NCBI GenBank assembly: GCA_035294125.1
Contig: DATGLM010000077.1
Coordinates: 1 to 64,000 of the forward strand
DNA from: CADDYT01 sp035294125
Lineage (GTDB): Bacteria; Chloroflexota; Ktedonobacteria; Ktedonobacterales; Ktedonobacteraceae
Length of the DNA stretch: 64,000 nucleotides
Direction of reading: 5' to 3'
Shown: positions 15,701 to 24,374 of the stretch, in pieces
Numbering within the stretch: position 1 is the first letter of the stretch
Layout of the letters: every line of letters begins with the position of its first letter
The notes under the pieces: generated by a model
Told to the model about the DNA's origin: nothing
What the model saw: the letters and a program-made list of their open reading frames with translations, nothing else
Databases searched by the model: none
Made by a program: the position numbers and the translations under genes

Positions 15701-16506
15701 AAGCGCCCGAACGCATGCTCGCCTACGCATTACAGGGCGGAGAAGCCTGCCGCAGCTCGCACAAGCCAGATTGGGAGCCGATGATGGGATATTCAGCGGC
15801 ATGGGCCTGCATGCTGCTGGGGCGTATGGTCGAAGGCGCGCAGCTGGCGCAGGAGGCGCTGAAGAAGGCGCAGTTCCATGGCGTCGTCGGCGCGCAGGGC
15901 TGGGCCTGCCTCGTCCTGGCCTTTCTCGCCATCCAGCAGGGGAACTGGGATGAGGCCCAATCCTGGGGCGAACGCGCTAACGCTATTGCCGGGCTGCTGC
16001 ACGATATGGACCTGGAGGCTCGCGTTCTGTGGAGTCGCAGCATCTGCGCCGGTTGGAAAAACGACTGGCAAACTGCCCTCGCGGACATCCTGCAAGCCCT
16101 GGAAACGGGGAAACGAGAGGGCGAAACCTCGCTGGCCTATCCCTACCTGCTGGCGCAAGCCGCTAAAGCGTATCTCTATCTCGACAGGTTTGACGAGGCG
16201 CAGCACTACCTCGATCAGGCGAGAGAACTCGCGCTCAGCCGCCAGTACCACCAGCTTCCCGCTCTCATCCAGCGTCTGCAGGGCCGTATCTGGCAGGCCA
16301 GAGGCTGGTTTGACGAGGCGCAGCACTGCTTTGAACGCGCTCTCGTAGAACTGCAAACGCTGGACGATCCCGTCGAATATGCCCGCACCCAGGAAGCCTA
16401 CGGCCTCCTCTACCTCACTCGCGGCCACGAAGGTGATGCCACCAGAGCCAGGCAACTGCTCGAAAGCGCCCGGCAGACCTTCCGCAAACTGGGTATCAAT
16501 GGCTAG
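12745..16506 (+). CDS. Giant SARP-type regulator: OmpR-like HTH, BTAD, AAA ATPase, TPR
   Basis: A 1253-residue protein. Residues 5-90 form a winged-helix DNA-binding domain of OmpR/SARP type (VSILGRFEIRRG...WSRRKVRDLFKLLL). Residues about 95-245 are the BTAD helical domain. A polar linker follows. Residues about 360-720 form an AAA/NACHT-like ATPase with Walker A GEPGIGKS (near 391) and Walker B FVLILDDLQWAD (near 507). The last 450 residues are TPR-like helices. It has no C-terminal LuxR helix-turn-helix, so DNA binding must come from the N-terminus. Such proteins activate secondary-metabolite or stress genes; the target here is unknown. GGAGG precedes the ATG. Its stop codon overlaps that of the convergent neighbour. 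Confidence 0.9.
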   Translation: MIEAATLLEVSILGRFEIRRGRETLTGGNWSRRKVRDLFKLLLSVEQHRLHREQVQEILWPASTLEQASNSFGKTLYLLRRAFEPDLVAGKGAASSYILLDRDTVMLLAEHMRIDADVFETAAKQLQGRLRAPAARLDETLLDECERVLALYGGDFLPEDLYEDWTTRRRDRLRRIYCSLLENAAELALEHGKGQRACEYLLTLLEYNPADEQTHRQLMLTYARMGRRRDAINQYQRLRDVLREELRTNPLSETAELFRSIQAGKIAVDLMETRPPAGSPVGGNVPVAVQHVHAHTEPDPSPSSSSRESDTEEQVLTHPVALTAETKQEFTDAGRAAQNETQQNSKAETTGQLDPERVLKAVLVGRGEEITRLQRAYRQAQDGQRRVCFISGEPGIGKSRLAQEFATWSEHAQQTTVLWGYCYEMSGSLPYQPLADAISAHVRACSPELLRQLLGSSAVDLAKIVPEVRFKLPELPQPEPLGPEAERSNLYSAVAHYFSALAAQQPFVLILDDLQWADAATMQLLNLLITQTLQSTSAQAGSLTVDRYQNTPFYLLLYRADEVNDTHPLRSLVSSLSRSGSGEELRLRRLTETQVHQLLVRMAGHDVRPAFVAEMYRQSEGNPFFIGEAIRTLILEGKIRRDGDRWQATVSIEDLGIPASVRLLIERRLIHFSPECRASLSLAAVLGRQFSSALLSSASKLPEDIVAAHIDEAIQAQILMPLAGSLTKTADGGQEEREDLPGRQEDIDLAFTHDKIREVLYQSLNPLRRRALHRQAALAIEARYVAALQPYYSTLAYHYQMAEDVPQAVSYLLKATEVATSVYAFLNAATYVKTVLDLLTGDEERSRRAELLHRLSGILLYTARLDEAVNAGQAAALLWRDLGNTARQAEVYLDLSFLCHWMGRELESVRYIQEALACLEHAPGETLLLAKAYTQWGLAATVAGEPVLAREKLRQADELHKQIGENDPFISVVSLWSLSWCAYLTEAPERMLAYALQGGEACRSSHKPDWEPMMGYSAAWACMLLGRMVEGAQLAQEALKKAQFHGVVGAQGWACLVLAFLAIQQGNWDEAQSWGERANAIAGLLHDMDLEARVLWSRSICAGWKNDWQTALADILQALETGKREGETSLAYPYLLAQAAKAYLYLDRFDEAQHYLDQARELALSRQYHQLPALIQRLQGRIWQARGWFDEAQHCFERALVELQTLDDPVEYARTQEAYGLLYLTRGHEGDATRARQLLESARQTFRKLGING

Positions 16507-17570
16507 CCTGGGTAAATAGCTAACCGGGAAAATTGTGCCTGCGCTCCGGCCTGCGCTTCGGGCAGGTTGGAGACGAACAGGGCTATTGCCCCGGCCTTGT
16601 AACTGGCATCATCAAAGCTTTTGACCATCTGCCCGTTCACGATCAGTTCGAGTGATGCCCCGTTTGCGACAATCATCACCTGATTGACCTTGCCCGCTTT
16701 CTGGATGGCCGGGTTTAAGAAATAGCCGACGACTTTTATGGCGCTGGATTCGTCGTTGGGACCGACGACGCCTTTGAAAATCGCATAGGAGCCGTCACCG
16801 TACAATTCAAAACGGTAATAAGTTGCCAGATCGCTCTCCTCGTTCGCCATTCCCCGGATGTAGACGCCATAGCCGTTGTTCTGATCCCCTTTCGTCAACT
16901 CCGCGTTCACGACCAGCGTAAAATTGCTGTAGCTTCTCTGACCGGGCAGCAACTCCCACAGTAGTTTGTGTTCATCGCTCTCCAGCGCCAACCCGTTGCT
17001 GCCTATTGCTACGGTATATTTTCCGGGCGAACTCTGGAGATTCCAGCCGGAGGCATCATTGATGAGAGGGTCGGCAAAAAGAGGTGTTTCCTTCGGCGGC
17101 GCATACGTTATCTTGCGCGGTGGATTCGTATGTACAAACACATTTTCTAATGTTGTAGGCGTTATATGCGCCCCATGCAGACCGGCGAAAACCAGGAAAA
17201 GCACTGCGAGCAGCGAGGCGACAAAATAGATTTGTGCGGCCCTCTTTTTGTTCTGGGAGCGCTCCTCTCGCCTTCTCCGCTCCGGCAACGCTTGATTGAC
17301 AGGTACGCTGTTCCCTATCTGCGCTGGCGGTGTGCTTCCTGTGCTATTTCCGGTCCACATTTGTTGCGGGGCAGCGGACCCTGCCCACCGGTTCTGATTG
17401 CCGGTTGCTCCACTTCCCGTCCATCCCTGTTGATTGCTTGCCGCCTGATTTCCTGTTTGCGCAGGAGCAAGGGTATAACCGCAGTTATAACACACAACCG
17501 TTTGCGGTGGCTGTGCCGCTCGACAGCGAGGGCAGACACGCAAAGGTTGATTCTGATACAACAGAGCCAT
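16503..17570 (-). CDS. Zinc-ribbon membrane protein with extracytoplasmic lectin-like domain
   Basis: A 355-residue protein. Residues about 12-33 hold a zinc ribbon (CPRC...CYNCG). A Gln/Asn/Gly/Thr-rich linker follows, then one transmembrane helix (near 112-135). The extracytoplasmic domain of about 190 residues resembles the concanavalin-like fold of DUF1080/LamG proteins, which bind or cleave sugars (YGVYIRG, YRFELYGDGSYAIFKG, LIVNGQMV). ATG 17570 is chosen (GAGGGTG upstream) over a frame opening 26 codons earlier without a site. It converges on the SARP gene; the two stops share CTAG. Confidence 0.75.
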   Translation of the reverse strand: MALLYQNQPLRVCPRCRAAQPPQTVVCYNCGYTLAPAQTGNQAASNQQGWTGSGATGNQNRWAGSAAPQQMWTGNSTGSTPPAQIGNSVPVNQALPERRRREERSQNKKRAAQIYFVASLLAVLFLVFAGLHGAHITPTTLENVFVHTNPPRKITYAPPKETPLFADPLINDASGWNLQSSPGKYTVAIGSNGLALESDEHKLLWELLPGQRSYSNFTLVVNAELTKGDQNNGYGVYIRGMANEESDLATYYRFELYGDGSYAIFKGVVGPNDESSAIKVVGYFLNPAIQKAGKVNQVMIVANGASLELIVNGQMVKSFDDASYKAGAIALFVSNLPEAQAGAQAQFSRLAIYPG

Positions 17571-17767
17571 GAAGCACCCTCGAACAAAGAATATGTCTTC
17601 ATCTATTTCAATGTAACGATCTATCTTAACCGTTTCAGAGTATGCCACTGATTGGCAGAATGTACAAACCGGACGCGATCTGACGGTACTTTCTGGTGAT
17701 GCCTGCTAGTTAGTATGGCTGATTCTGCCCTGATGATGCATTATTACAAAGGAGGAGGAGTATATTG

Positions 17768-18940
17768 ATGAGTTTAAAGAAAAAAAGAATAATTCTTAGT
17801 TCTTTACTGCTGGTGACAGTATTGTTGATAGTTGTTGTCAGCGCGGGTATTTTTTGGGTCCTCCAATCTTCACAGAACACTGCGCAGAAATCGCCACAGA
17901 CCCAATCGCTGCTTGATCCTCTCCCTCGTTCAAACGAGGAGCCGCTCTCTTTGCACCGGGAGTTCTCGCTTGTGGCAGCTACGAATTCGACCACATACGA
18001 GCCGTGGGGAATAGCCTTCGACTATACTCATGGCTTTGCCTGGGTGGCGGAGCCAGGCTGCGAACCAAATCCAAAATGCGCTGCCCCCGCGCAGGGCGCG
18101 ATCAGCCAGTATGCACTATCGGACGGGAGTTTCATTCAGGATTTCGTTGTACCTGCTGGCTATTCCAGTCCCCTGTTTGCTGCCGTTGATGCCAGCGGCA
18201 ACGTCTGGTTTACCCAGCCCAACACCGATGCCATCGGTGAATTTGTGCCGCAGAACGAAACCTGGCATCAATGGCCCGTCAAGAAAGGCAGCGCGCCCTA
18301 CGATCTGACCATCGATACGCGCGGCAACATCTGGTTCACCGAGTTCTCTGGCAACAACATCGGTTTCCTTGATCCCAGTACCCAGACGATGGTCGAGAAT
18401 CCGATACCCACGCAGGATAGCCAGCCCTACGGCATCACGCTCGACCCGCATGGCAACATCTGGTTTACCGAAAATCGGAACGGGCTGGGACAGATCGGCA
18501 GCTTCACCCCCACTTCATCTGGAAAGGTGAAGATTACGGAACATGTCGTGAACGCGATACGTCCTCACCTGATTGTCGCGGACAAAGCCGGAAACATCTG
18601 GTATAGCGACGGCTTTAGCGGCCACATCGGCGAATTTAACCCCGGAACGAGCCACAGCAGCGTCTATAACGTCTACTTCGGCTCTTGCACACCAGCCAGT
18701 TGCACGGGAACGCACATTTCCGGCATCGCCGCCGACTCGCAGGGCCATATCTGGTTTACCGACTCGCTCAGCCAGCGCATTGGCTATCTCATCCCCTCCA
18801 GCGGCAAGGTCGTGGCACGCACCCTCAGATATGCCAACGCGCATCCCAATGATGGGCTGGCGGTAGACGGCTATGACAGGGTCTGGTTCAGCGAGCAATT
18901 TGCCCGTACCATCACCATGTGGCCCGCCAGTGCTGTATAA
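17768..18940 (+). CDS. Secreted Vgb-like beta-propeller protein
   Basis: A 390-residue protein with an N-terminal signal or anchor (about residues 6-32). The remainder is a repeated propeller in which each blade carries a variant of GNIWFTE: GNVWFTQ, GNIWFTE twice, GNIWYSD, GHIWFTD and DRVWFSE. This is the pattern of the virginiamycin B lyase-like (Vgb/streptogramin lyase) and SMP-30/NHL propeller families. Many such proteins have no lyase activity, so the substrate is unknown. ATG 17768 is preferred over the TTG just before it; GGAGGAGGAG lies upstream. Confidence 0.85.
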   Translation: MSLKKKRIILSSLLLVTVLLIVVVSAGIFWVLQSSQNTAQKSPQTQSLLDPLPRSNEEPLSLHREFSLVAATNSTTYEPWGIAFDYTHGFAWVAEPGCEPNPKCAAPAQGAISQYALSDGSFIQDFVVPAGYSSPLFAAVDASGNVWFTQPNTDAIGEFVPQNETWHQWPVKKGSAPYDLTIDTRGNIWFTEFSGNNIGFLDPSTQTMVENPIPTQDSQPYGITLDPHGNIWFTENRNGLGQIGSFTPTSSGKVKITEHVVNAIRPHLIVADKAGNIWYSDGFSGHIGEFNPGTSHSSVYNVYFGSCTPASCTGTHISGIAADSQGHIWFTDSLSQRIGYLIPSSGKVVARTLRYANAHPNDGLAVDGYDRVWFSEQFARTITMWPASAV

Positions 18941-18998
18941 ATGCCCCCTGCTTCCCAGGCCGACTCTGGTGGTCAGCCTGCGGAGTGGTGGGCATGCT

Positions 18999-19844
18999 CT
19001 AGGGGCGTGGTGGCCCTTGCTGGATGCGCCGACTTACATCGGCACCCGTGACGCCGTCGCCCCACATGGATTCGAGCCACCAGGTTGCCCCGGCCTCTTC
19101 CCATGCGCGCACATGGGCTGCGGCCTGTTCAGGATCGGAGCCGGGCGTTTCACCTTCAACGACGATATCAAAAGGGGCTGTGGCCGGGCGATTCTCCTCG
19201 ATGTATGCGCGCATGACGCGGATGTCGGCGGGCGTCAGTGCGCTGTTGCTGCCATCTTTTTTCGTGGGTAGGATGCCATCCCAGCGCAGGGCGCGCTGCA
19301 TCGATTTCTGATGCGGCCACGCACCCACAACCCAGATGGGGATGCGCGGCTGCTGCACAGGGCACGGCAGCAGGGTCATTCCCTCGATATGATAGTATGC
19401 GCCAGCGTAGGTGAAAGGCTGGCCGCGCCAGAGACCGTCGAGGATAGCCAGGCTTTCATCCAGGATGCGCGCCCGCTCTTTGAGGCTCATCACCTCGCCC
19501 ACCCTGGAGAATCCGGCATCGTCCTCTGCCGCACCAAGACCAACGGGCAGCACCATCCGCCCGTTGGAGAGCCGGTCGAGCGTGACCAGTTCGCGGGCCA
19601 GCTTCCAGGGCCGCCGCCGTGAGGGCGGCGTGAGCATCGTTCCCAGCCGCACCCGTTGTGTGCGTGCGGCCATCAGCGCGAGCAGAATCCAGGGATCATA
19701 CCACTCACCAGCCGGATGGTCTGGTGTCTCGATGGAGATGCAATCGGGGATGAAGACGCCATCCCATCCCGCCGCCTCTGCCCCGGCTGTCAACGCGGGA
19801 ATGCTCTCTACGTCACCACCGGGGATTATAAAGCCATAGTGCAT
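18999..19844 (-). CDS. LLM-class (luciferase-like) flavin or F420-dependent oxidoreductase
   Basis: A 281-residue TIM-barrel protein of the bacterial luciferase-like monooxygenase family. HYGFIIPGG at the start, LGTMLTPPSRRRPWKLARE, GRMVLPVGLGA and IPIWVVGAWP are family signatures. The cofactor may be FMN or F420; the sequence alone does not decide. ATG 19844 is chosen because GAGGAGG lies 9 bases upstream. An inverted repeat (19903-19919) lies in its promoter region. It is transcribed toward the propeller gene and away from the GH5 gene. Confidence 0.9.
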   Translation of the reverse strand: MHYGFIIPGGDVESIPALTAGAEAAGWDGVFIPDCISIETPDHPAGEWYDPWILLALMAARTQRVRLGTMLTPPSRRRPWKLARELVTLDRLSNGRMVLPVGLGAAEDDAGFSRVGEVMSLKERARILDESLAILDGLWRGQPFTYAGAYYHIEGMTLLPCPVQQPRIPIWVVGAWPHQKSMQRALRWDGILPTKKDGSNSALTPADIRVMRAYIEENRPATAPFDIVVEGETPGSDPEQAAAHVRAWEEAGATWWLESMWGDGVTGADVSRRIQQGPPRP

Positions 19845-19902
19845 GCAGGCAAACCTCCTCATTGCAAGAACTTCGGTTTGCCTTCAGTATAAGCGATCCT
19901 TC

Positions 19903-19919
19903 ATGACATGAAGTGTCAT
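19903..19919. promoter_or_regulatory. Inverted repeat upstream of the LLM oxidoreductase
   Basis: ATGACA and TGTCAT form perfect arms around TGAAG, about 60 bases upstream of the start at 19844. TATACT (minus strand) lies downstream as a possible -10, so the repeat would overlap the -35 zone. Confidence 0.45.
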
Positions 19920-20046
19920 ATTTGACAGGTGCCGATTATCAGATACTACGATATCCCTGTAATGTCTTCAATTAAGTAGGGAATTTACCATCGCTGTATT
20001 CCAGCATTATTGACCAGTTCTCAGTCCTGTTGCGATATGGTCCGAA

Positions 20047-20086
20047 GTATTGTACACTCGGACAATACGCTTTTGAACTGTATAAT
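20047..20086 (+). promoter_or_regulatory. Candidate regulated promoter of the GH5 gene
   Basis: GTATTGT (20047-20053) and ACAATAC (20062-20068) form a 7-bp inverted repeat that covers the -35 zone of a TATAAT at 20081-20086. Transcription would start near 20093, leaving a leader of about 200 bases before the gene at 20294. The rest of 19845-20293 shows nothing recognisable. Confidence 0.5.
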
Positions 20087-20293
20087 CCCGAAAGAAATTT
20101 TGCATTTCCTGACTGGAAACCGGGTCTCATCATCCACAATCAGACCAGATCAAGAGGAGCCACTGTAACTACCAGAAGTGGTCTGTTGAAACAACTGTTG
20201 AGGATCATCCGTTACTATCATAAGATGTGCTCTTGTTGGTATAAAGGAGTGCTATTATACCTTATGAAAACACTGCACGGAGGCTTAGATCAT

Positions 20294-21493
20294 ATGGCAG
20301 GCAGGCTGAAAAAAGATCGCTTACTCAATTACGTGATTTCCGCAATTTTCCTCGTTCTTGCCCTTGCTGGTTGCTCGTTTTTTGGGAGCAATGCGCCATC
20401 TCAAACTCCAACTCCCACCTCCTCTTCCTTTACACCTTCGGGACTGCTTCATGTAGAGGGAACGCGGCTGGTGGATGCGAATGGGCATCCTGTTGTGCTG
20501 CGTGGAGCGGATATAGGAACTCCGTTTAGCAATATGAAGGGGTGGCAAAGCGGCAAGCGCCCAACAGATACAATCAATAGTGGTACACTTACAGCGATGG
20601 CGCAGCAGTGGCATATGAACATCTTACGCTTGCAGGTCTCTAACTGGATTTACGCAAAATATCCCGCTGATTTTCTCAGTCAACTCGATCAGATTGTGCA
20701 GGAGGCAAATCAGGCCGGATTGTATGTAGTTATAAACCTGGAAGACGATGCAAAGGGCGGCTCTCCGTATTCCAGCATCATACCGCGCACCGAAGATGTG
20801 ACATTCTGGCAGGCGATAGCCGCTCACTATAAATCTAACCCGATGGTCCTGTTTGATCTCTTTAATGAGCCGCAGGAACCAGATTGGGATACCTGGCTGC
20901 ATGGTGGAGGGAGCACGTCAGGCGGTGGCACAGTTGTCGGCTTTCAGGATCTCGTTCATGCCGTTCGCTCGACGGGGGCGCAGCAGGTCGTCATACTTGA
21001 GCCAGGCTCGGCTGGTCATGTCAAAGGCCAGAATGCGGCGGCGGCGGCAGAGGAAGGTGGTTGGTCAAATTTCCCTCTCAGCGACGCCATCAATGACCCC
21101 AATACGATGTATTCGCTGCACGTTTATCAGACCATTATCCAGCCAGCTTCTGCGCAATCGGCGAAGTGGGGCCCCATTCTCAACCGCTACCCCATCTTTT
21201 ATGGCGAATGGGCTTTCTTGACGAATGGCACAGGGAAATCCGCAGTCGCTCATTGCCAGAGTTTACCAACCAACGGGAGTCAGGCGAATCAGGTGGTCGA
21301 GAATTTTCTGAATTATATGTCCTCTGTCCACGCGAACTGGGCTGCCTGGCAGTTCGCCGCAGGGGGACTGATTCAAGGTACGAATAACTATACGCCGACG
21401 ACGTTCCCTTCAACATTACAATGTGGCAATAGCAAAGCTGATGTTGGCATGGGTTCCATTGTCCAGCAGTACCTGGCTACTCACCCTTCCTGA
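20294..21493 (+). CDS. Glycoside hydrolase family 5 lipoprotein (cellulase-like)
   Basis: A 399-residue exported lipoprotein. The signal peptide ends in the lipobox LALAGC. A Pro/Thr/Ser linker precedes the catalytic (beta/alpha)8 domain. Glu192 in DLFNEP is the expected acid/base, and Glu305 in FYGEWAF the nucleophile, as in family 5 endoglucanases. Substrate could be cellulose, mannan or another beta-glucan. ATG 20294 is chosen because GGAGG lies 10 bases upstream and it gives a proper signal peptide. A strong terminator follows. Confidence 0.9.
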   Translation: MAGRLKKDRLLNYVISAIFLVLALAGCSFFGSNAPSQTPTPTSSSFTPSGLLHVEGTRLVDANGHPVVLRGADIGTPFSNMKGWQSGKRPTDTINSGTLTAMAQQWHMNILRLQVSNWIYAKYPADFLSQLDQIVQEANQAGLYVVINLEDDAKGGSPYSSIIPRTEDVTFWQAIAAHYKSNPMVLFDLFNEPQEPDWDTWLHGGGSTSGGGTVVGFQDLVHAVRSTGAQQVVILEPGSAGHVKGQNAAAAAEEGGWSNFPLSDAINDPNTMYSLHVYQTIIQPASAQSAKWGPILNRYPIFYGEWAFLTNGTGKSAVAHCQSLPTNGSQANQVVENFLNYMSSVHANWAAWQFAAGGLIQGTNNYTPTTFPSTLQCGNSKADVGMGSIVQQYLATHPS

Positions 21494-21517
21494 TAATTAC
21501 GGCCTGTAGCAGCCTTT

Positions 21518-21554
21518 GAGGTGTGCATCATATATGATGCACACCTCTTTTTTT
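21518..21554 (+). terminator. Rho-independent terminator of the GH5 gene
   Basis: GAGGTGTGCATCA (21518-21530) pairs perfectly with TGATGCACACCTC (21535-21547) across a TATA loop, followed by a T-run to 21554. Confidence 0.93.
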
Positions 21555-21574
21555 ATAAAAAACTTGCTCGAACA

Positions 21575-21604
21575 TGTCACTCTGAGCGCGGCGAAGAATC
21601 TGAG
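21575..21604. repeat. Intergenic repeat, copy 1
   Basis: A stretch containing TCTGAGCGCGGCGAAGAATC. A second, related copy lies at 24375-24403. I recall this core (CTGAGC...GCGAAGAATCT) as a dispersed intergenic motif in several bacterial phyla. Confidence 0.6.
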
Positions 21605-21725
21605 ACTGTGCGCAAAGAAGTGTGCGATGGTCTATCAAGCCTCTTCTTGATTCTCACTTTGAACACACATGAGCGCATTCCATACAATTTCCATGTGAGA
21701 AGCTCTTCTCATGACATGATGAAAT

Positions 21726-21763
21726 CTTAACCCATCAGTCATATTTATAATCAGTTCTTAACC
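21726..21763 (+). promoter_or_regulatory. Twin CTTAACC boxes flanking a -10, phosphoesterase 1
   Basis: CTTAACC occurs at 21726-21732 and again at 21757-21763, starts 31 bases apart. TATAAT lies at 21746-21751, 20 bases after the first box. The same arrangement is found before the second phosphoesterase (24243-24280). The boxes fit the PyTTAAPyPy unit reported for cyanobacterial PhoB-type (SphR) sites, so phosphate control is possible, but the spacing differs. Confidence 0.6.
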
Positions 21764-21936
21764 CGACTGCTACTCAGAAATCACTATTTCTATTGATAAA
21801 CTTAGCTAGTTCAAGATTTTTCCTTCGATTTCGTCAAATCTCGAATGATGGCGGCACGAAAAACTGCACGGCCTGGAGCGAGAAAACTGTATATTCCATT
21901 CGAATTGCTGCTTTTTTGAAAGGGGAAATGCTTCAC

Positions 21937-24129
21937 ATGCAAAAATTTTTTCGACGCCCCCTGCTGGTAGGCGCAGCGCTGCTGGCAATCATCGCTCTGT
22001 CAGTCGCATGGTTGCTGCCGACAGGCATACATGCCTCGATGCGTCTCAAGGATTCAACAACAACACCGATTCAGCATGCCGTCTTTATCATGATGGAGAA
22101 TCATACCTTTGATAATATGTTTGGAACGTTTCCCGGTGCCAATGGCGTGACTGAGCCGGAGGCTCCGAATCCTGTACCACAGGATTATATTCATGACGGT
22201 ACTTCCGCGATTGCCAATATTGATGGTGGCAAGATGGATAAGTTCCCGGCTGAAGGCCACGTGCAGTATACGCAGGCTGACATTCCCAACTACTGGAGCT
22301 ACGCGCAGCATTTTGCCCTCGGTGATTATTTCTTCACCTCCATAGCGTCGAGCAGCACTCCCAATCACCTCTCGATGATAGCGGCGCAAAACAATGGTAT
22401 CTTCGAGACATCGGCCCAGAAAGGCTGCGCCTCCATCGCCAATGCGGATGTGCCTTCCCGGCAGACCAACGGCACCGGCTACTACTCCTATCCTTGCTAC
22501 AACATCCCGAATATCCTTTCGGAACTGGACAGCAACGGAATCAGCTGGCGCTACTATACTGAAACGTCGATCTGGGATGCTCCCGCGATGATACAGGGTT
22601 ATACAAACTCTCCGAATAATGTCAGTACGGCACAGTTTATCCCTGATGTGCAAAACAACAATCTGCCCAGCGTCTCCTGGATCACCCCTCCTAATGATAG
22701 CAGCAACCACCCCCCGCAGATGTGGGAGCCGGGCGAGAATTTTGTTACCGGCATTGTAAACGCGATTATGAATAGTTCCTACTGGAGCAATACCGCTATT
22801 TTCCTCACCTGGGATGATTTCGGCGGTTTCTACGATCATGTTCCTCCTCCCGTTGTTGATGGATTGGGGCTTGGCCCTCGCGTTCCCTTGATTGTGATTT
22901 CTCCCTATGCGAAATCGGGCGCAATCATCCATAGCGAGGGTGAATTCAGTTCCTTTGATAAATTCATCGAAGCCAACTGGGGCCTGCCCTCTCTGGGAGA
23001 ACGCGATTCGCTCGCGCAGATCGATAATTTAATGGACTACTTCAACTTCCAGCAAACACCCCTGCCGCCTCTGATTCTCAAGCCGGTCAAATACTCCACC
23101 GCGCTCATCGTCCCGGTAGGAACCAAACAGGTAGGGCGTTCCTACCAGATTCATGGCGCGATAAACTATCTGCTCGGTTCATCAAAGCAAGTGTTTATCT
23201 ACAGTGTGATTTACACACTGTCTACGACACCCACACAGCATAATGTGGTCATCGACAATGTACCTTATGCGATGAGTCCCGTAACCACCTATTCGGGTGG
23301 CACATTGTACCAGTACAAGACGAAGCTGCCTCCCGGTAATCACACCTTCACCTTCTCGTTTTCTGATGGCAACGGCACCTATGTCCTGCCCAATAATGGC
23401 GTTCCCTTTAGCGGCCCCCAGGTCGAGGCTTTCCAGGTCTCTCATGGCGTCAAGCCTCAATTTGCACTGCCGGGACAAACTGTAACCTACACAGCAAAGT
23501 ATGTCTCCTTTACCAACACTGCTCCTACCGAGGCAGTTGTTGAGATTGATGGCGTCGATTACCCGATGCAGAAAACGGCGGGCAACAATTACTCGAAAGG
23601 CGTAACCTATACCTATACCACCAACTCGCTTTCGCTGGGTGAGCATAACTATCATTTCCTTTTCGATGATGGCTCTGGCGTCGGCGTTGCCGAAGATGAG
23701 GGCGGCGGTCGTCCCGTTATCACCAATACCCTGCTCACCAACTCTTCGGTCAGTCCGACAGCGGGAAACAATAGTACACCTTTTACCTTCAAGACCACCT
23801 ATACAGATGCGAACAACCTGGCTCCGACGACGGCTCTGCTCTACGTCGATTCCACGTCTTACCCCTTGACGCAAGTCGGCACCGGACCTTACAGCAGTGG
23901 CGTCGTTTTCCAGACGACCATTACCTTGCCAAACGGTCATCACAAATTCTACTTCGTTTTCGCGAACTCCAACAACTACTGGGCTGACCCCATGTCACCG
24001 CTCGTTTATGCTGGCCCCAATGTCGCCGCGACAAATGCCCAGCCAGTTCCACCCGGTACGACCATCCAATCCAGTAATGCTGATGATGATGATCCTTTCC
24101 CCTCTCTCGACTTAAACTCTGATATATAA
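21937..24129 (+). CDS. Secreted phosphoesterase (acid phosphatase/phospholipase C family), copy 1
   Basis: A 730-residue exported protein with an N-terminal signal (about 7-32). The catalytic domain (about 40-390) matches the PF04185 phosphoesterase family: IQHAVFIMMENHTFDNMFG, STPNHLSM and TWDDFGGFYDHVPPP. ENHTFD replaces the ENRSFD of classical phospholipases C and acid phosphatases. The last 300 residues are three Ig-like repeats of about 85 residues (VDSTSYPL, HHKFYFVF). ATG 21937 is chosen, 11 bases after AAAGGGG; an ATG three codons earlier is too close to that site. A homologous gene follows in tandem. Confidence 0.9.
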   Translation: MQKFFRRPLLVGAALLAIIALSVAWLLPTGIHASMRLKDSTTTPIQHAVFIMMENHTFDNMFGTFPGANGVTEPEAPNPVPQDYIHDGTSAIANIDGGKMDKFPAEGHVQYTQADIPNYWSYAQHFALGDYFFTSIASSSTPNHLSMIAAQNNGIFETSAQKGCASIANADVPSRQTNGTGYYSYPCYNIPNILSELDSNGISWRYYTETSIWDAPAMIQGYTNSPNNVSTAQFIPDVQNNNLPSVSWITPPNDSSNHPPQMWEPGENFVTGIVNAIMNSSYWSNTAIFLTWDDFGGFYDHVPPPVVDGLGLGPRVPLIVISPYAKSGAIIHSEGEFSSFDKFIEANWGLPSLGERDSLAQIDNLMDYFNFQQTPLPPLILKPVKYSTALIVPVGTKQVGRSYQIHGAINYLLGSSKQVFIYSVIYTLSTTPTQHNVVIDNVPYAMSPVTTYSGGTLYQYKTKLPPGNHTFTFSFSDGNGTYVLPNNGVPFSGPQVEAFQVSHGVKPQFALPGQTVTYTAKYVSFTNTAPTEAVVEIDGVDYPMQKTAGNNYSKGVTYTYTTNSLSLGEHNYHFLFDDGSGVGVAEDEGGGRPVITNTLLTNSSVSPTAGNNSTPFTFKTTYTDANNLAPTTALLYVDSTSYPLTQVGTGPYSSGVVFQTTITLPNGHHKFYFVFANSNNYWADPMSPLVYAGPNVAATNAQPVPPGTTIQSSNADDDDPFPSLDLNSDI

Positions 24130-24156
24130 GGTCAAGGCAAGAGAGCCGGAACAAAA

Positions 24157-24191
24157 AAAGAAGGTCTCTGGCACTGCCAGAGACCTTCTTT
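24157..24191 (+). terminator. Rho-independent terminator between the phosphoesterase genes
   Basis: AAAGAAGGTCTCTGGCA (24157-24173) and TGCCAGAGACCTTCTTT (24175-24191) are perfect complements, followed by a T-rich stretch. The A-run on the 5' side would let it act in both directions. Confidence 0.9.
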
Positions 24192-24242
24192 CTTTGTTCT
24201 TGAGCCATGACATCACGCTCCATATTTACAGGCTGGTGAAAC

Positions 24243-24280
24243 CTTAACCAGATCAATACATTTACAATCGTTTCTTAACC
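24243..24280 (+). promoter_or_regulatory. Twin CTTAACC boxes flanking a -10, phosphoesterase 2
   Basis: CTTAACC at 24243-24249 and 24274-24280, starts 31 bases apart, with TACAAT at 24263-24268, 20 bases after the first box. The geometry is identical to 21726-21763, and much of the sequence between the boxes also aligns. Confidence 0.6.
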
Positions 24281-24374
24281 GATTCGTTACTGGCTAGCAG
24301 AAACCTCTCTGCTAAACTGGAAAGCGAATTACAGGTTCAAGTGGGCATAAAAGCTACTACAATATTGCAGATAT

